A stretch of DNA of 64,000 bases from Argentina anserina (taxonomy: Eukaryota; Streptophyta; Magnoliopsida; Rosales; Rosaceae). This document shows, piece after piece, positions 39,685 to 54,404 of this stretch. The DNA is taken from contig NW_026089419.1 of assembly GCF_933775445.1 (NCBI RefSeq), positions 310,001 through 374,000 on the forward strand, read 5' to 3'. The first letter of the stretch is position 1. The number at the start of each line of letters is the position of its first letter. The position numbers and the translations under genes are program-made. Under the pieces are notes generated by a model. The model was not told the DNA's origin and did not search any database. It was given only the letters and a program-made list of their open reading frames with translations.

Positions 39685-41008
39685 GATACTCAAACGAGAA
39701 ATGAAAAGATACACAATTGGAATAGTAAAGATACGCAAACGATGTAAAGATACACAATTGGAATAGTAAAGATACGCAAACGATGTAAAGATACAAAATT
39801 GGAATAGTAAAGATACGCAAACGATGTAAAGATACTCAGTTTGAAAGAAACACACTCCCACACTTGCAAAACTCTCAAATACAATAGAAACTCGCATCAG
39901 AAGCCTTACAGAAAGATACACAAACGAGAAATGAAAAGATACACAATTGGAATAGTAAAGATACGCAAACGATGTAAAGATACTCAGTTTGAAAGAAACA
40001 CACTCCGACACTTGCAAAACTCTCAAATACAATAGAAACTCGCATCAGAAGCCTTACAGAAAGATACTCAAACGAGAAATGAAAAGATACACAATTGGAA
40101 TAGTCAAGATACGCAAACGATGTAAAGATACACAATTGGAATAGTAAAGATACGCAAACGATGTAAAGATACTCAGTTTGATAGAAACACACTCCCACAC
40201 TTGCAAAACTCTCAAATACAATAGAAACTCGCATCAGAAGCCTTAGAGAAAGATACTCAAACGAGAAATGAAAAGATACACAATTGGAATAGTAAAGATA
40301 CGCAAACGATGTAAAGATACACAATTGGAATAGTAAAGATACGCAAACGATGTAAAGATACACAATTGGAATAGTAAAGATACGCAAACGATGTAAAGAT
40401 ACTCAGTTTGAAAGAAACACACTCCCACACTTGCAAAACTCTCAAATACAATAGAAACTCGCATCAGAAGCCTTACAGAAAGATACTCAAACGAGAAATG
40501 AAAAGATACACAATTGGAATAGTAAAGATACGCAAACGATGTAAAGATACACAATTGGAATAGTAAAGATACGCAAACGATGTAAAGATACTCAGTTTGA
40601 AAGAAACACACTCCCACACTTGCAAAACTCTCAAATACAATAGAAACTCGCATTAGAAGCCTTACAGAAAGATACTCAAACGAGAAATGAAAAGATACAC
40701 AATTGGAATAGTAAAGATACGCAAACGATGTAAAGATACTCAGTTTGAAAGAAACACACTCCCACACTTGCAAAACTCTCAAATACAATAGAAACTCGCA
40801 TCAGAAGCCTTACAGAAAGATACTCAAACGAGAAATGAAAAGATACACAATTGGAATAGTAAAGATACGCAAACGATGTAAAGATACACAATTGGAATAG
40901 TAAAGATACGCAAACGATGTAAAGATACTCAGTTTGAAAGAAACACACTCCCACACTTGCAAAACTCTCAAATTCAATAGAAACTCGCATCTGAAAGCCT
41001 TACAGAAA
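39159..41008 (+). repeat. 1,850-bp tandem unit in block B, copy 1
   Basis: Counterpart of 22,976-24,824 and 27,177-29,026, with the same ten monomers and the GATATGC marker in the first. Carries GTCAAGATACG and TTTGATAG like the first A copy. Confidence 0.9.
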
Positions 41009-41534
41009 GATACTCATACGAGAAATGAAAAGATACACAATTGGAATAGTAAAGATATGCAAACGATGTAAAGATACTCAGTTTGAAAGAAACACACTCC
41101 CACACTTGCAAAACTCTTAAATACAATAGAAACTCGCATCAGAAGCCTTACAGAAAGATACTCAAACGAGAAATGAAAAGATACACAATTGGAATAGTAA
41201 AGATACGCAAACGATGTAAAGATACAGAATTGGAATAGTAAAGATACGCAAACGATGTAAAGATACTCAGTTTGAAAGAAACACACTCCGACACTTGCAA
41301 AACTCTCAAATACAATAGAAACTCGCATCAGAAGCCTTACAGAAAGATACTCAAACGAGAAATGAAAAGATACACAATTGGAATAGTAAAGATACGCAAA
41401 CGATGTAAAGAGACACAATTGGAATAGTAAAGATACGCAAACGATGTAAAGATACTCAGTTTGAAAGAAACACACTCCCACACTTGCAAAACTCTCAAAT
41501 ACAATAGAAACTCGCATCAGAAGCCTTACAGAAA
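40819..41534 (+). repeat. 716-bp module, occurrence 7
   Basis: Block B counterpart of occurrence 5 at +11,982, with GATATGC. Confidence 0.9.
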
Positions 41535-42857
41535 GATACTCAAACGAGAAATGAAAAGATACACAATTGGAATAGTAAAGATACGCAAACGATGTAAAGA
41601 TACACAATTGGAATAGTAAAGATACGCAAACGATGTAAAGATACACAATTGGAATAGTAAAGATACGCAAACGATGTAAAGATACTCAGTTTGAAAGAAA
41701 CACACTCCCACACTTGCAAAACTCTCAAATACAATAGAAACTCGCATCAGAAGCCTTACAGAAAGATACTCAAACGAGAAATGAAAAGATACACAATTGG
41801 AATAGTAAAGATACGCAAACGATGTAAAGATACTCAGTTTGAAAGAAACACACTCCGACACTTGCAAAACTCTCAAATACAATAGAAACTCGCATCAGAA
41901 GCCTTACAGAAAGATACTCAAACGAGAAATGAAAAGATACACAATTGGAATAGTCAAGATACGCAAACGATGTAAAGATACACAATTGGAATAGTAAAGA
42001 TACGCAAACGATGTAAAGATACTCAGTTTGAAAGAAACACACTCCCACACTTGCAAAACTCTCAAATACAATAGAAACTCGCATCAGAAGCCTTAGAGAA
42101 AGATACTCAAACGAGAAATGAAAAGATACACAATTGGAATAGTAAAGATACGCAAACGATGTAAAGATACACAATTGGAATAGTAAAGATACGCAAACGA
42201 TGTAAAGATACACAATTGGAATAGTAAAGATACGCAAACGATGTAAAGATACTCAGTTTGAAAGAAACACACTCCCACACTTGCAAAACTCTCAAATACA
42301 ATAGAAACTCGCATCAGAAGCCTTACAGAAAGATACTCAAACGAGAAATGAAAAGATACACAATTGGAATAGTAAAGATACGCAAACGATGTAAAGATAC
42401 ACAATTGGAATAGTAAAGATACGCAAACGATGTAAAGATACTCAGTTTGAAAGAAACACACTCCCACACTTGCAAAACTCTCAAATACAATAGAAACTCG
42501 CATCAAAAGCCTTACAGAAAGATACTCAAACGAGAAATGAAAAGATACACAATTGGAATAGTAAAGATACGCAAACGATGTAAAGATACACAATTGGAAT
42601 AGTAAAGATACGCAAACGATGTAAAGATACTCAGTTTGAAAGAAACACACTCCCACACTTGCAAAACTCTCAAATACAATAGAAACTCGCATCAGAAGCC
42701 TTACAGAAAGATACTCAAACGAGAAATGAAAAGATACACAATTGGAATAGTAAAGATACGCAAACGATGTAAAGATACTCAGTTTGAAAGAAACACACTC
42801 CCACACTTGCAAAACTCTCAAATACAATAGAAACTCGCATCAGAAGCCTTACAGAAA
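41009..42857 (+). repeat. 1,850-bp tandem unit in block B, copy 2
   Basis: Matches 29,027-30,875 at +11,982, including GCATCAAAAGCC near 42,502. It shows that the pair of 1,850-bp units was already present when the large block was duplicated. Confidence 0.88.
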
Positions 42858-44371
42858 GATACTCAAACGAGAAATGAAAAGATACACAATTGGAATAGTA
42901 AAGATACGCAAACGATGTAAAGATACACAATTGGAATAGTAAAGATACGCAAACGATGTAAAGATACTCAGTTTGAAAGAAACACACTCCCACACTTGCA
43001 AAACTCTCAAATTCAATAGAAACTCGCATCTGAAAGCCTTACAGAAAGATACTCAAACGAGAAATGAAAAGATACACAATTGGAATAGTAAAGATACGCA
43101 AACGATGTAAAGATACACAATTGGAATAGTAAAGATACGCAAACGATGTAAAGATACTCAGTTTGAAAGAAACACACTCCCACACTTGCAAAACTCTCAA
43201 ATACAATAGAAACTCGCATCAGAAGCCTTACAGAAAGATACTCAAACGAGAAATGAAAAGATACACAATTGGAATAGTAAAGATACGCAAACGATGTAAA
43301 GATACACAATTGGAATAGTAAAGATACGCAAACGATGTAAAGATACACAATTGGAATAGTAAAGATACGCAAACGATGTAAAGATACTCAGTTTGAAAGA
43401 AACACACTCCCACACTTGCAAAACTCTCAAATACAATAGAAACTCGCATCAGAAGTCTTACAGAAAGATACTCAAACGAGAAATGAAAAGATACACAATT
43501 GGAATAGTAAAGATACGCAAACGATGTAAAGATACACAATTGGAATAGTAAAGATACGCAAACGATGTAAAGATACTCAGTTTGAAAGAAACACACTCCC
43601 ACACTTGCAAAACTCTCAAATACAATAGAAACTCGCATCAGAAGCCTTACAGAAAGATACTCAAACGAGAAATGAAAAGATACACAATTGGAATAGTAAA
43701 GATACGCAAACGATGTAAAGATACACAATTGGAATAGTAAAGATACGCAAACGATGTAAAGATACTCAGTTTGAAAGAAACACACTCCCACACTTGCAAA
43801 ACTCTCAAATACAATAGAAACACGCATCAGAAGCCTTACAGAAAGATACTCAAACGAGAAATGAAAAGATACACAATTGGAATAGTAAAGATACGCAAAC
43901 GATGTAAAGATACTCAGTTTGAAAGAAACACACTCCCACACTTGCAAAACTCTCAAATACAATAGAAACTCGCATCAGAAGCCTTACAGAAAGATACTCA
44001 AACGAGAAATGAAAAGATACACAATTGGAATAGTAAAGATACGCAAACGATGTAAAGATACACAATTGGAATAGTAAAGATACGCAAACGATGTAAAGAT
44101 ACTCAGTTTGAAAGAAACACACTCCCACACTTGCAAAACTCTCAAATTCAATAGAAACTCGCATCTGAAAGCCTTACAGAAAGATACTCAAACGAGAAAT
44201 GAAAAGATACACAATTGGAATAGTAAAGATACGCAAACGATGTAAAGATACACAATTGGAATAGTAAAGATATGCAAACGATGTAAAGATACTCAGTTTG
44301 AAAGAAACACACTCCCACACTTGCAAAACTCTCAAATACAATAGAAACTCGCATCAGAAGCCTTACAGAAA

Positions 44372-45465
44372 GATACTCAAACGAGAAATGAAAAGATACA
44401 CAATTGGAATAGTAAAGATACGCAAACGATGTAAAGATACACAATTGGAATAGTAAAGATACGCAAACGATGTAAAGATACTCAGTTTGAAAGAAACACA
44501 CTCCCACACTTGCAAAACTCTCAAATTCAATAGAAACTCGCATCTGAAAGCCTTACAGAAAGATACTCAAACGAGAAATGAAAAGATACACAATTGGAAT
44601 AGTAAAGATACGCAAACGATGTAAAGATACACAATTGGAATAGTAAAGATACGCAAACGATGTAAAGATACTCAGTTTGAAAGAAACACACTCCCACACT
44701 TGCAAAACTCTCAAATACAATAGAAACTCGCATCAGAAGCCTTACAGAAAGATACTCAAACGAGAAATGAAAAGATACACAATTGGAATAGTAAAGATAC
44801 GCAAACGATGTAAAGATACACAATTGGAATAGTAAAGATACGCAAACGATGTAAAGATACTCAGTTTGAAAGAAACACACTCCCACACTTGCAAAACTTT
44901 CAAATACAATAGAAACTCGCATCAGAAGCCTTACAGAAAGATACTCAAACGAGAAATGAAAAGATACACAATTGGAATAGTAAAGATACGCAAACGATGT
45001 AAAGATACACAATTGGAATAGTAAAGATACGCAAACGATGTAAAGATACTCAGTTTGAAAGAAACACACTCCCACACTTGCAAAACTCTCAAATACAATA
45101 GAAACTCGCATCAGAAGCCTTACAGAAAGATACTCAAACGAGAAATGAAAAGATACACAATTGGAATAGTAAAGATACGCAAACGATGTAAAGATACAAA
45201 ATTGGAATAGTAAAGATACGCAAACGATGTAAAGATACTCAGTTTGAAAGAAACACACTCCCACACTTGCAAAACTCTCAAATACAATAGAAACTCGCAT
45301 CAGAAGCCTTACAGAAAGATACTCAAACGAGAAATGAAAAGATACACAATTGGAATAGTAAAGATACGCAAACGATGTAAAGATACTCAGTTTGAAAGAA
45401 ACACACTCCCACACTTGCAAAACTCTCAAATACAATAGAAACTCGCATCAGAAGCCTTACAGAAA
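44372..45465 (+). repeat. Second recurrent module, copy in the 5,403-bp unit
   Basis: Same marker order as at 18,394, with unmodified TAAAGATACAAAATTGG in the fourth 189-bp monomer. Its higher-order copy is at 49,775-50,868. Confidence 0.87.
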
Positions 45466-45843
45466 GATACTCAAACGAGAAATGAAAAGATACACAATTG
45501 GAATAGTAAAGATACGCAAACGATGTAAAGATACAGAATTGGAATAGTAAAGATACGCAAACGATGTAAAGATACTCAGTTTGAAAGAAACACACTCCGA
45601 CACTTGCAAAACTCTCAAATACAATAGAAACTCGCATCAGAAGCCTTACAGAAAGATACTCAAACGAGAAATGAAAAGATACACAATTGGAATAGTAAAG
45701 ATACGCAAACGATGTAAAGAGACACAATTGGAATAGTAAAGATACGCAAACGATGTAAAGATACTCAGTTTGAAAGAAACACACTCCCACACTTGCAAAA
45801 CTCTCAAATACAATAGAAACTCGCATCAGAAGCCTTACAGAAA

Positions 45844-46559
45844 GATACTCAAACGAGAAATGAAAAGATACACAATTGGAATAGTAAAGATACGCAAACG
45901 ATGTAAAGATACACAATTGGAATAGTAAAGATACGCAAACGATGTAAAGATACTCAGTTTGAAAGAAACACACTCCCACACTTGCAAAACTCTCAAATTC
46001 AATAGAAACTCGCATCTGAAAGCCTTACAGAAAGATACTCATACGAGAAATGAAAAGATACACAATTGGAATAGTAAAGATATGCAAACGATGTAAAGAT
46101 ACTCAGTTTGAAAGAAACACACTCCCACACTTGCAAAACTCTTAAATACAATAGAAACTCGCATCAGAAGCCTTACAGAAAGATACTCAAACGAGAAATG
46201 AAAAGATACACAATTGGAATAGTAAAGATACGCAAACGATGTAAAGATACAGAATTGGAATAGTAAAGATACGCAAACGATGTAAAGATACTCAGTTTGA
46301 AAGAAACACACTCCGACACTTGCAAAACTCTCAAATACAATAGAAACTCGCATCAGAAGCCTTACAGAAAGATACTCAAACGAGAAATGAAAAGATACAC
46401 AATTGGAATAGTAAAGATACGCAAACGATGTAAAGAGACACAATTGGAATAGTAAAGATACGCAAACGATGTAAAGATACTCAGTTTGAAAGAAACACAC
46501 TCCCACACTTGCAAAACTCTCAAATACAATAGAAACTCGCATCAGAAGCCTTACAGAAA
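45844..46559 (+). repeat. 716-bp module, occurrence 8
   Basis: Last copy with GATATGC. It is preceded by a second pair of GATACAGAATTGG and GAGACAC monomers at 45,466-45,843, so half of the module is doubled here. Confidence 0.9.
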
Positions 46560-47734
46560 GATACTCAAACGAGAAATGAAAAGATACACAATTGGAATAG
46601 TAAAGATACGCAAACGATGTAAAGATACACAATTGGAATAGTAAAGATACGCAAACGATGTAAAGATACACAATTGGAATAGTAAAGATACGCAAACGAT
46701 GTAAAGATACTCAGTTTGAAAGAAACACACTCCCACACTTGCAAAACTCTCAAATACAATAGAAACTCGCATCAGAAGCCTTACAGAAAGATACTCAAAC
46801 GAGAAATGAAAAGATACACAATTGGAATAGTAAAGATACGCAAACGATGTAAAGATACTCAGTTTGAAAGAAACACACTCCGACACTTGCAAAACTCTCA
46901 AATACAATAGAAACTCGCATCAGAAGCCTTACAGAAAGATACTCAAACGAGAAATGAAAAGATACACAATTGGAATAGTCAAGATACGCAAACGATGTAA
47001 AGATACACAATTGGAATAGTAAAGATACGCAAACGATGTAAAGATACTCAGTTTGAAAGAAACACACTCCCACACTTGCAAAACTCTCAAATACAATAGA
47101 AACTCGCATCAGAAGCCTTAGAGAAAGATACTCAAACGAGAAATGAAAAGATACACAATTGGAATAGTAAAGATACGCAAACGATGTAAAGATACACAAT
47201 TGGAATAGTAAAGATACGCAAACGATGTAAAGATACACAATTGGAATAGTAAAGATACGCAAACGATGTAAAGATACTCAGTTTGAAAGAAACACACTCC
47301 CACACTTGCAAAACTCTCAAATACAATAGAAACTCGCATCAGAAGCCTTACAGAAAGATACTCAAACGAGAAATGAAAAGATACACAATTGGAATAGTAA
47401 AGATACGCAAACGATGTAAAGATACACAATTGGAATAGTAAAGATACGCAAACGATGTAAAGATACTCAGTTTGAAAGAAACACACTCCCACACTTGCAA
47501 AACTCTCAAATACAATAGAAACTCGCATTAGAAGCCTTACAGAAAGATACTCAAACGAGAAATGAAAAGATACACAATTGGAATAGTAAAGATACGCAAA
47601 CGATGTAAAGATACACAATTGGAATAGTAAAGATACGCAAACGATGTAAAGATACTCAGTTTGAAAGAAACACACTCCCACACTTGCAAAACTCTCAAAT
47701 ACAATAGAAACTCGCATCAGAAGCCTTAGAGAAA

Positions 47735-50700
47735 GATACTCAAACGAGAAATGAAAAGATACACAATTGGAATAGTAAAGATACGCAAACGATGTAAAGA
47801 TACACAATTGGAATAGTAAAGATACGCAAACGATGTAAAGATACTCAGTTTGAAAGAAACACACTCCCACACTTGCAAAACTCTCAAATACAATAGAAAC
47901 TCGCATCAAAAGCCTTACAGAAAGATACTCAAACGAGAAATGAAAAGATACACAATTGGAATAGTAAAGATACGCAAACGATGTAAAGATACACAATTGG
48001 AATAGTAAAGATACGCAAACGATGTAAAGATACTCAGTTTGAAAGAAACACACTCCCACACTTGCAAAACTCTCAAATACAATAGAAACTCGCATCAGAA
48101 GCCTTACAGAAAGATACTCAAACGAGAAATGAAAAGATACACAATTGGAATAGTAAAGATACGCAAACGATGTAAAGATACTCAGTTTGAAAGAAACACA
48201 CTCCCACACTTGCAAAACTCTCAAATACAATAGAAACTCGCATCAGAAGCCTTACAGAAAGATACTCAAACGAGAAATGAAAAGATACACAATTGGAATA
48301 GTAAAGATACGCAAACGATGTAAAGATACACAATTGGAATAGTAAAGATACGCAAACGATGTAAAGATACTCAGTTTGAAAGAAACACACTCCCACACTT
48401 GCAAAACTCTCAAATTCAATAGAAACTCGCATCTGAAAGCCTTACAGAAAGATACTCAAACGAGAAATGAAAAGATACACAATTGGAATAGTAAAGATAC
48501 GCAAACGATGTAAAGATACACAATTGGAATAGTAAAGATACGCAAACGATGTAAAGATACTCAGTTTGAAAGAAACACACTCCCACACTTGCAAAACTCT
48601 CAAATACAATAGAAACTCGCATCAGAAGCCTTACAGAAAGATACTCAAACGAGAAATGAAAAGATACACAATTGGAATAGTAAAGATACGCAAACGATGT
48701 AAAGATACACAATTGGAATAGTAAAGATACGCAAACGATGTAAAGATACACAATTGGAATAGTAAAGATACGCAAACGATGTAAAGATACTCAGTTTGAA
48801 AGAAACACACTCCCACACTTGCAAAACTCTCAAATACAATAGAAACTCGCATCAGAAGCCTTACAGAAAGATACTCAAACGAGAAATGAAAAGATACACA
48901 ATTGGAATAGTAAAGATACGCAAACGATGTAAAGATACACAATTGGAATAGTAAAGATACGCAAACGATGTAAAGATACTCAGTTTGAAAGAAACACACT
49001 CCCACACTTGCAAAACTCTCAAATACAATAGAAACTCGCATCAGAAGCCTTACAGAAAGATACTCAAACGAGAAATGAAAAGATACACAATTGGAATAGT
49101 AAAGATACGCAAACGATGTAAAGATACACAATTGGAATAGTAAAGATACGCAAACGATGTAAAGATACTCAGTTTGAAAGAAACACACTCCCACACTTGC
49201 AAAACTCTCAAATACAATAGAAACACGCATCAGAAGCCTTACAGAAAGATACTCAAACGAGAAATGAAAAGATACACAATTGGAATAGTAAAGATACGCA
49301 AACGATGTAAAGATACTCAGTTTGAAAGAAACACACTCCCACACTTGCAAAACTCTCAAATACAATAGAAACTCGCATCAGAAGCCTTACAGAAAGATAC
49401 TCAAACGAGAAATGAAAAGATACACAATTGGAATAGTAAAGATACGCAAACGATGTAAAGATACACAATTGGAATAGTAAAGATACGCAAACGATGTAAA
49501 GATACTCAGTTTGAAAGAAACACACTCCCACACTTGCAAAACTCTCAAATTCAATAGAAACTCGCATCTGAAAGCCTTACAGAAAGATACTCAAACGAGA
49601 AATGAAAAAATACACAATTGGAATAGTAAAGATACGCAAACGATGTAAAGATACACAATTGGAATAGTAAAGATATGCAAACGATGTAAAGATACTCAGT
49701 TTGAAAGAAACACACTCCCACACTTGCAAAACTCTCAAATACAATAGAAACTCGCATCAGAAGCCTTACAGAAAGATACTCAAACGAGAAATGAAAAGAT
49801 ACACAATTGGAATAGTAAAGATACGCAAACGATGTAAAGATACACAATTGGAATAGTAAAGATACGCAAACGATGTAAAGATACTCAGTTTGAAAGAAAC
49901 ACACTCCCACACTTGCAAAACTCTCAAATTCAATAGAAACTCGCATCTGAAAGCCTTACAGAAAGATACTCAAACGAGAAATGAAAAGATACACAATTGG
50001 AATAGTAAAGATACGCAAACGATGTAAAGATACACAATTGGAATAGTAAAGATACGCAAACGATGTAAAGATACTCAGTTTGAAAGAAACACACTCCCAC
50101 ACTTGCAAAACTCTCAAATACAATAGAAACTCGCATCAGAAGCCTTACAGAAAGATACTCAAACGAGAAATGAAAAGATACACAATTGGAATAGTAAAGA
50201 TACGCAAACGATGTAAAGATACACAATTGGAATAGTAAAGATACGCAAACGATGTAAAGATACTCAGTTTGAAAGAAACACACTCCCACACTTGCAAAAC
50301 TTTCAAATACAATAGAAACTCGCATCAGAAGCCTTACAGAAAGATACTCAAACGAGAAATGAAAAGATACACAATTGGAATAGTAAAGATACGCAAACGA
50401 TGTAAAGATACACAATTGGAATAGTAAAGATACGCAAACGATGTAAAGATACTCAGTTTGAAAGAAACACACTCCCACACTTGCAAAACTCTCAAATACA
50501 ATAGAAACTCGCATCAGAAGCCTTACAGAAAGATACTCAAACGAGAAATGAAAAGATACACAATTGGAATAGTAAAGATACGCAAACGATGTAAAGATAC
50601 AAAATTGGAATAGTAAAGATACGCAAACGATGTAAAGATACTCAGTTTGAAAGAAACACACTCCCACACTTGCAAAACTCTCAAATACAATAGAAACTCG

Positions 50701-51057
50701 CATCAGAAGCCTTACAGAAAGATACTCAAACGAGAAATGAAAAGATACACAATTGGAATAGTAAAGATACGCAAACGATGTAAAGATACTCAGTTTGAAA
50801 GAAACACACTCCCACACTTGCAAAACTCTCAAATACAATAGAAACTCGCATCAGAAGCCTTACAGAAAGATACTCAAACGAGAAATGAAAAGATACACAA
50901 TTGGAATAGTAAAGATACGCAAACGATGTAAAGATACAGAATTGGAATAGTAAAGATACGCAAACGATGTAAAGATACTCAGTTTGAAAGAAACACACTC
51001 CGACACTTGCAAAACTCTCAAATACAATAGAAACTCGCATCAGAAGCCTTACAGAAA
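47735..51057 (+). repeat. 5,403-bp tandem unit, copy 2 (partial)
   Basis: Follows copy 1 for 3.3 kb, up to the linked GATACAGAATTGG/CTCCGACAC monomer at 50,869, and then departs: at 51,058 there is no GAGACAC marker and at 51,247 a 230-bp monomer replaces a T-type. Private changes include GAAAAAATACAC near 49,606. Confidence 0.88.
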
Positions 51058-52002
51058 GATACTCAAACGAGAAATGAAAAGATACACAATTGGAATAGTA
51101 AAGATACGCAAACGATGTAAAGATACACAATTGGAATAGTAAAGATACGCAAACGATGTAAAGATACTCAGTTTGAAAGAAACACACTCCCACACTTGCA
51201 AAACTCTCAAATACAATAGAAACTCGCATCAGAAGCCTTAGATAAAGATACTCAAACGAGAAATGAAAAGATACACAATTGGAATAGTAAAGATACGCAA
51301 ACGATGTAAAGATACACAATTGGAATAGTAAAGATACGCAAACGATGTAAAGATACACAATTGGAATAGTAAAGATACGCAAACGATGTAAAGATACTCA
51401 GTTTGAAAGAAACACACTCCCACACTTGCAAAACTCTCAAATACAATAGAAACTCGCATCAGAAGCCTTACAGAAAGATACTCAAACGAGAAATGAAAAG
51501 ATACACAATTGGAATAGTAAAGATACGCAAACGATGTAAAGATACACAATTGGAATAGTAAAGATACGCAAACGATGTAAAGATACTCAGTTTGAAAGAA
51601 ACACACTCCCACACTTGCAAAACTCTCAAATACAATAGAAACTCGCATCAGAAGCCTTACAGAAAGATACTCAAACGAGAAATGAAAAGATACACAATTG
51701 GAATAGTAAAGATACGCAAACGATGTAAAGATACACAATTGGAATAGTAAAGATACGCAAACGATGTAAAGATACTCAGTTTGAAAGAAACACACTCCCA
51801 CACTTGCAAAACTCTCAAATACAATAGAAACTCGCATCAGAAGCCTTACAGAAAGATACTCAAACGAGAAATGAAAAGATACACAATTGGAATAGTAAAG
51901 ATACGCAAACGATGTAAAGATACTCAGTTTGAAAGAAACACACTCCCACACTTGCAAAACTCTCAAATACAATAGAAACTCGCATCAGAAGCCTTACAGA
52001 AA

Positions 52003-54404
52003 GATACTCAAACGAGAAATGAAAAGATACACAATTGGAATAGTAAAGATACGCAAACGATGTAAAGATACACAATTGGAATAGTAAAGATACGCAAACG
52101 ATGTAAAGATACTCAGTTTGAAAGAAACACACTCCCACACTTGCAAAACTCTCAAATTCAATAGAAACTCGCATCTGAAAGCCTTACAGAAAGATACTCA
52201 AACGAGAAATGAAAAGATACACAATTGGAATAGTAAAGATACGCAAACGATGTAAAGATACTCAGTTTGAAAGAAACACACTCCCACACTTGCAAAACTC
52301 TCAAATACAATAGAAACTCGCATCAGAAGCCTTACAGAAAGATACTCAAACGAGAAATGAAAAGATACACAATTGGAATAGTAAAGATACGCAAACGATG
52401 TAAAGATACACAATTGGAATAGTAAAGATACGCAAACGATGTAAAGATACTCAGTTTGAAAGAAACACACTCCCACACTTGCAAAACTCTCAAATACAAT
52501 AGAAACTCGCATTAGAAGCCTTACAGAAAGATACTCAAACGAGAAATGAAAAGATACACAATTGGAATAGTAAAGATACGCAAACGATGTAAAGATACTC
52601 AGTTTGAAAGAAACACACTCCCACACTTGCAAAACTCTCAAATACAATAGAAACTCGCATCAGAAGCCTTACAGAAAGATACTCAAACGAGAAATGAAAA
52701 GATACACAATTGGAATAGTAAAGATACGCAAACGATGTAAAGATACTCAGTTTGAAAGAAACACACTCCCACACTTGCAAAACTCTCAAATACAATAGAA
52801 ACTCGCATCAGAAGCCTTACAGAAAGATACTCAAACGAGAAATGAAAAGATACACAATTGGAATAGTAAAGATACGCAAACGATGTAAAGATACACAATT
52901 GGAATAGTAAAGATACGCAAACGATGTAAAGATACTCAGTTTGAAAGAAACACACTCCCACACTTGCAAAACTCTCAAATACAATAGAAACTCGCATTAG
53001 AAGCCTTACAGAAAGATACTCAAACGAGAAATGAAAAGATACACAATTGGAATAGTAAAGATACGCAAACGATGTAAAGATACTCAGTTTGAAAGAAACA
53101 CACTCCCACACTTGCAAAACTCTCAAATACAATAGAAACTCGCATCAGAAGCCTTACAGAAAGATACTCAAACGAGAAATGAAAAGATACACAATTGGAA
53201 TAGTAAAGATACGCAAACGATGTAAAGATACACAATTGGAATAGTAAAGATACGCAAACGATGTAAAGATACTCAGTTTGAAAGAAACACACTCCCACAC
53301 TTGCAAAACTCTCAAATTCAATAGAAACTCGCATCTGAAAGCCTTACAGAAAGATACTCATACGAGAAATGAAAAGATACACAATTGGAATAGTAAAGAT
53401 ACGCAAACGATGTAAAGATACTCAGTTTGAAAGAAACACACTCCCACACTTGCAAAACTCTTAAATACAATAGAAACTCGCATCAGAAGCCTTACAGAAA
53501 GATACTCAAACGAGAAATGAAAAGATACACAATTGGAATAGTAAAGATACGCAAACGATGTAAAGATACAGAATTGGAATAGTAAAGATACGCAAACGAT
53601 GTAAAGATACTCAGTTTGAAAGAAACACACTCCGACACTTGCAAAACTCTCAAATACAATAGAAACTCGCATCAGAAGCCTTACAGAAAGATACTCAAAC
53701 GAGAAATGAAAAGATACACAATTGGAATAGTAAAGATACGCAAACGATGTAAAGAGACACAATTGGAATAGTAAAGATACGCAAACGATGTAAAGATACT
53801 CAGTTTGAAAGAAACACACTCCCACACTTGCAAAACTCTCAAATACAATAGAAACTCGCATCAGAAGCCTTACAGAAAGATACTCAAACGAGAAATGAAA
53901 AGATACACAATTGGAATAGTAAAGATACGCAAACGATGTAAAGATACACAATTGGAATAGTAAAGATACGCAAACGATGTAAAGATACTCAGTTTGAAAG
54001 AAACACACTCCCACACTTGCAAAACTCTCAAATACAATAGAAACTCGCATCAGAAGCCTTACAGAAAGATACTCAAACGAGAAATGAAAAGATACACAAT
54101 TGGAATAGTAAAGATACGCAAACGATGTAAAGATACACAATTGGAATAGTAAAGATACGCAAACGATGTAAAGATACTCAGTTTGAAAGAAACACACTCC
54201 CACACTTGCAAAACTCTCTAATACAATAGAAACTCGCATCAGAAGCCTTACAGAAAGATACTCAAACGAGAAATGAAAAGATACACAATTGGAATAGTAA
54301 AGATACGCAAACGATGTAAAGATACTCAGTTTGAAAGAAACACACTCCCACACTTGCAAAACTCTCAAATACAATAGAAACTCGCATCAGAAGCCTTACA
54401 GAAA
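52003..54404 (+). repeat. 2,402-bp unit, occurrence 1
   Basis: 14 monomers: 190, 148, 189, 148, 148, 189, 148, 190, 148, 189, 189, 189, 189, 148, summing to 2,402. The unit is nested within the 3,832-bp unit and recurs at 55,835 and directly again at 58,237. Confidence 0.9.
53163..53878 (+). repeat. 716-bp module, occurrence 9
   Basis: First copy of the right-hand subfamily: the 148-bp monomer has the standard GATACGC. Confidence 0.9.

Larger units (their letters stand above)
31970..43466 (+). repeat. Block B: second copy of the 16-kb block, one 4.2-kb unit shorter (61 monomers)
   Basis: From 31,970 to about 40,800 it matches block A at +16,183. From 40,819 to 43,466 it matches A at +11,982. 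Private changes include TTACATAAAG at about 32,530, GCATAAGAAG near 32,856, CTCAAAGAC near 37,755 and GATACAAAATTGG near 39,793. It ends where a 189-bp monomer at 43,467 replaces the 148-bp monomer found at 31,485 in A. Confidence 0.93.
42332..47734 (+). repeat. 5,403-bp tandem unit, copy 1
   Basis: Monomer order from 42,332 matches that from 47,735 at +5,403, beginning with GCATCAAAAGCC and including the rare GAAACACGCATC monomer (43,656), GATATGC (44,183), ACTTTCAAA (44,751) and GATACAAAATTGG (45,129). Inside it, 45,844-47,356 also matches 40,819-42,331 at 5,025 bp. The two offsets differ by 378 bp, exactly two monomers inserted at 47,357-47,734. Confidence 0.9.
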
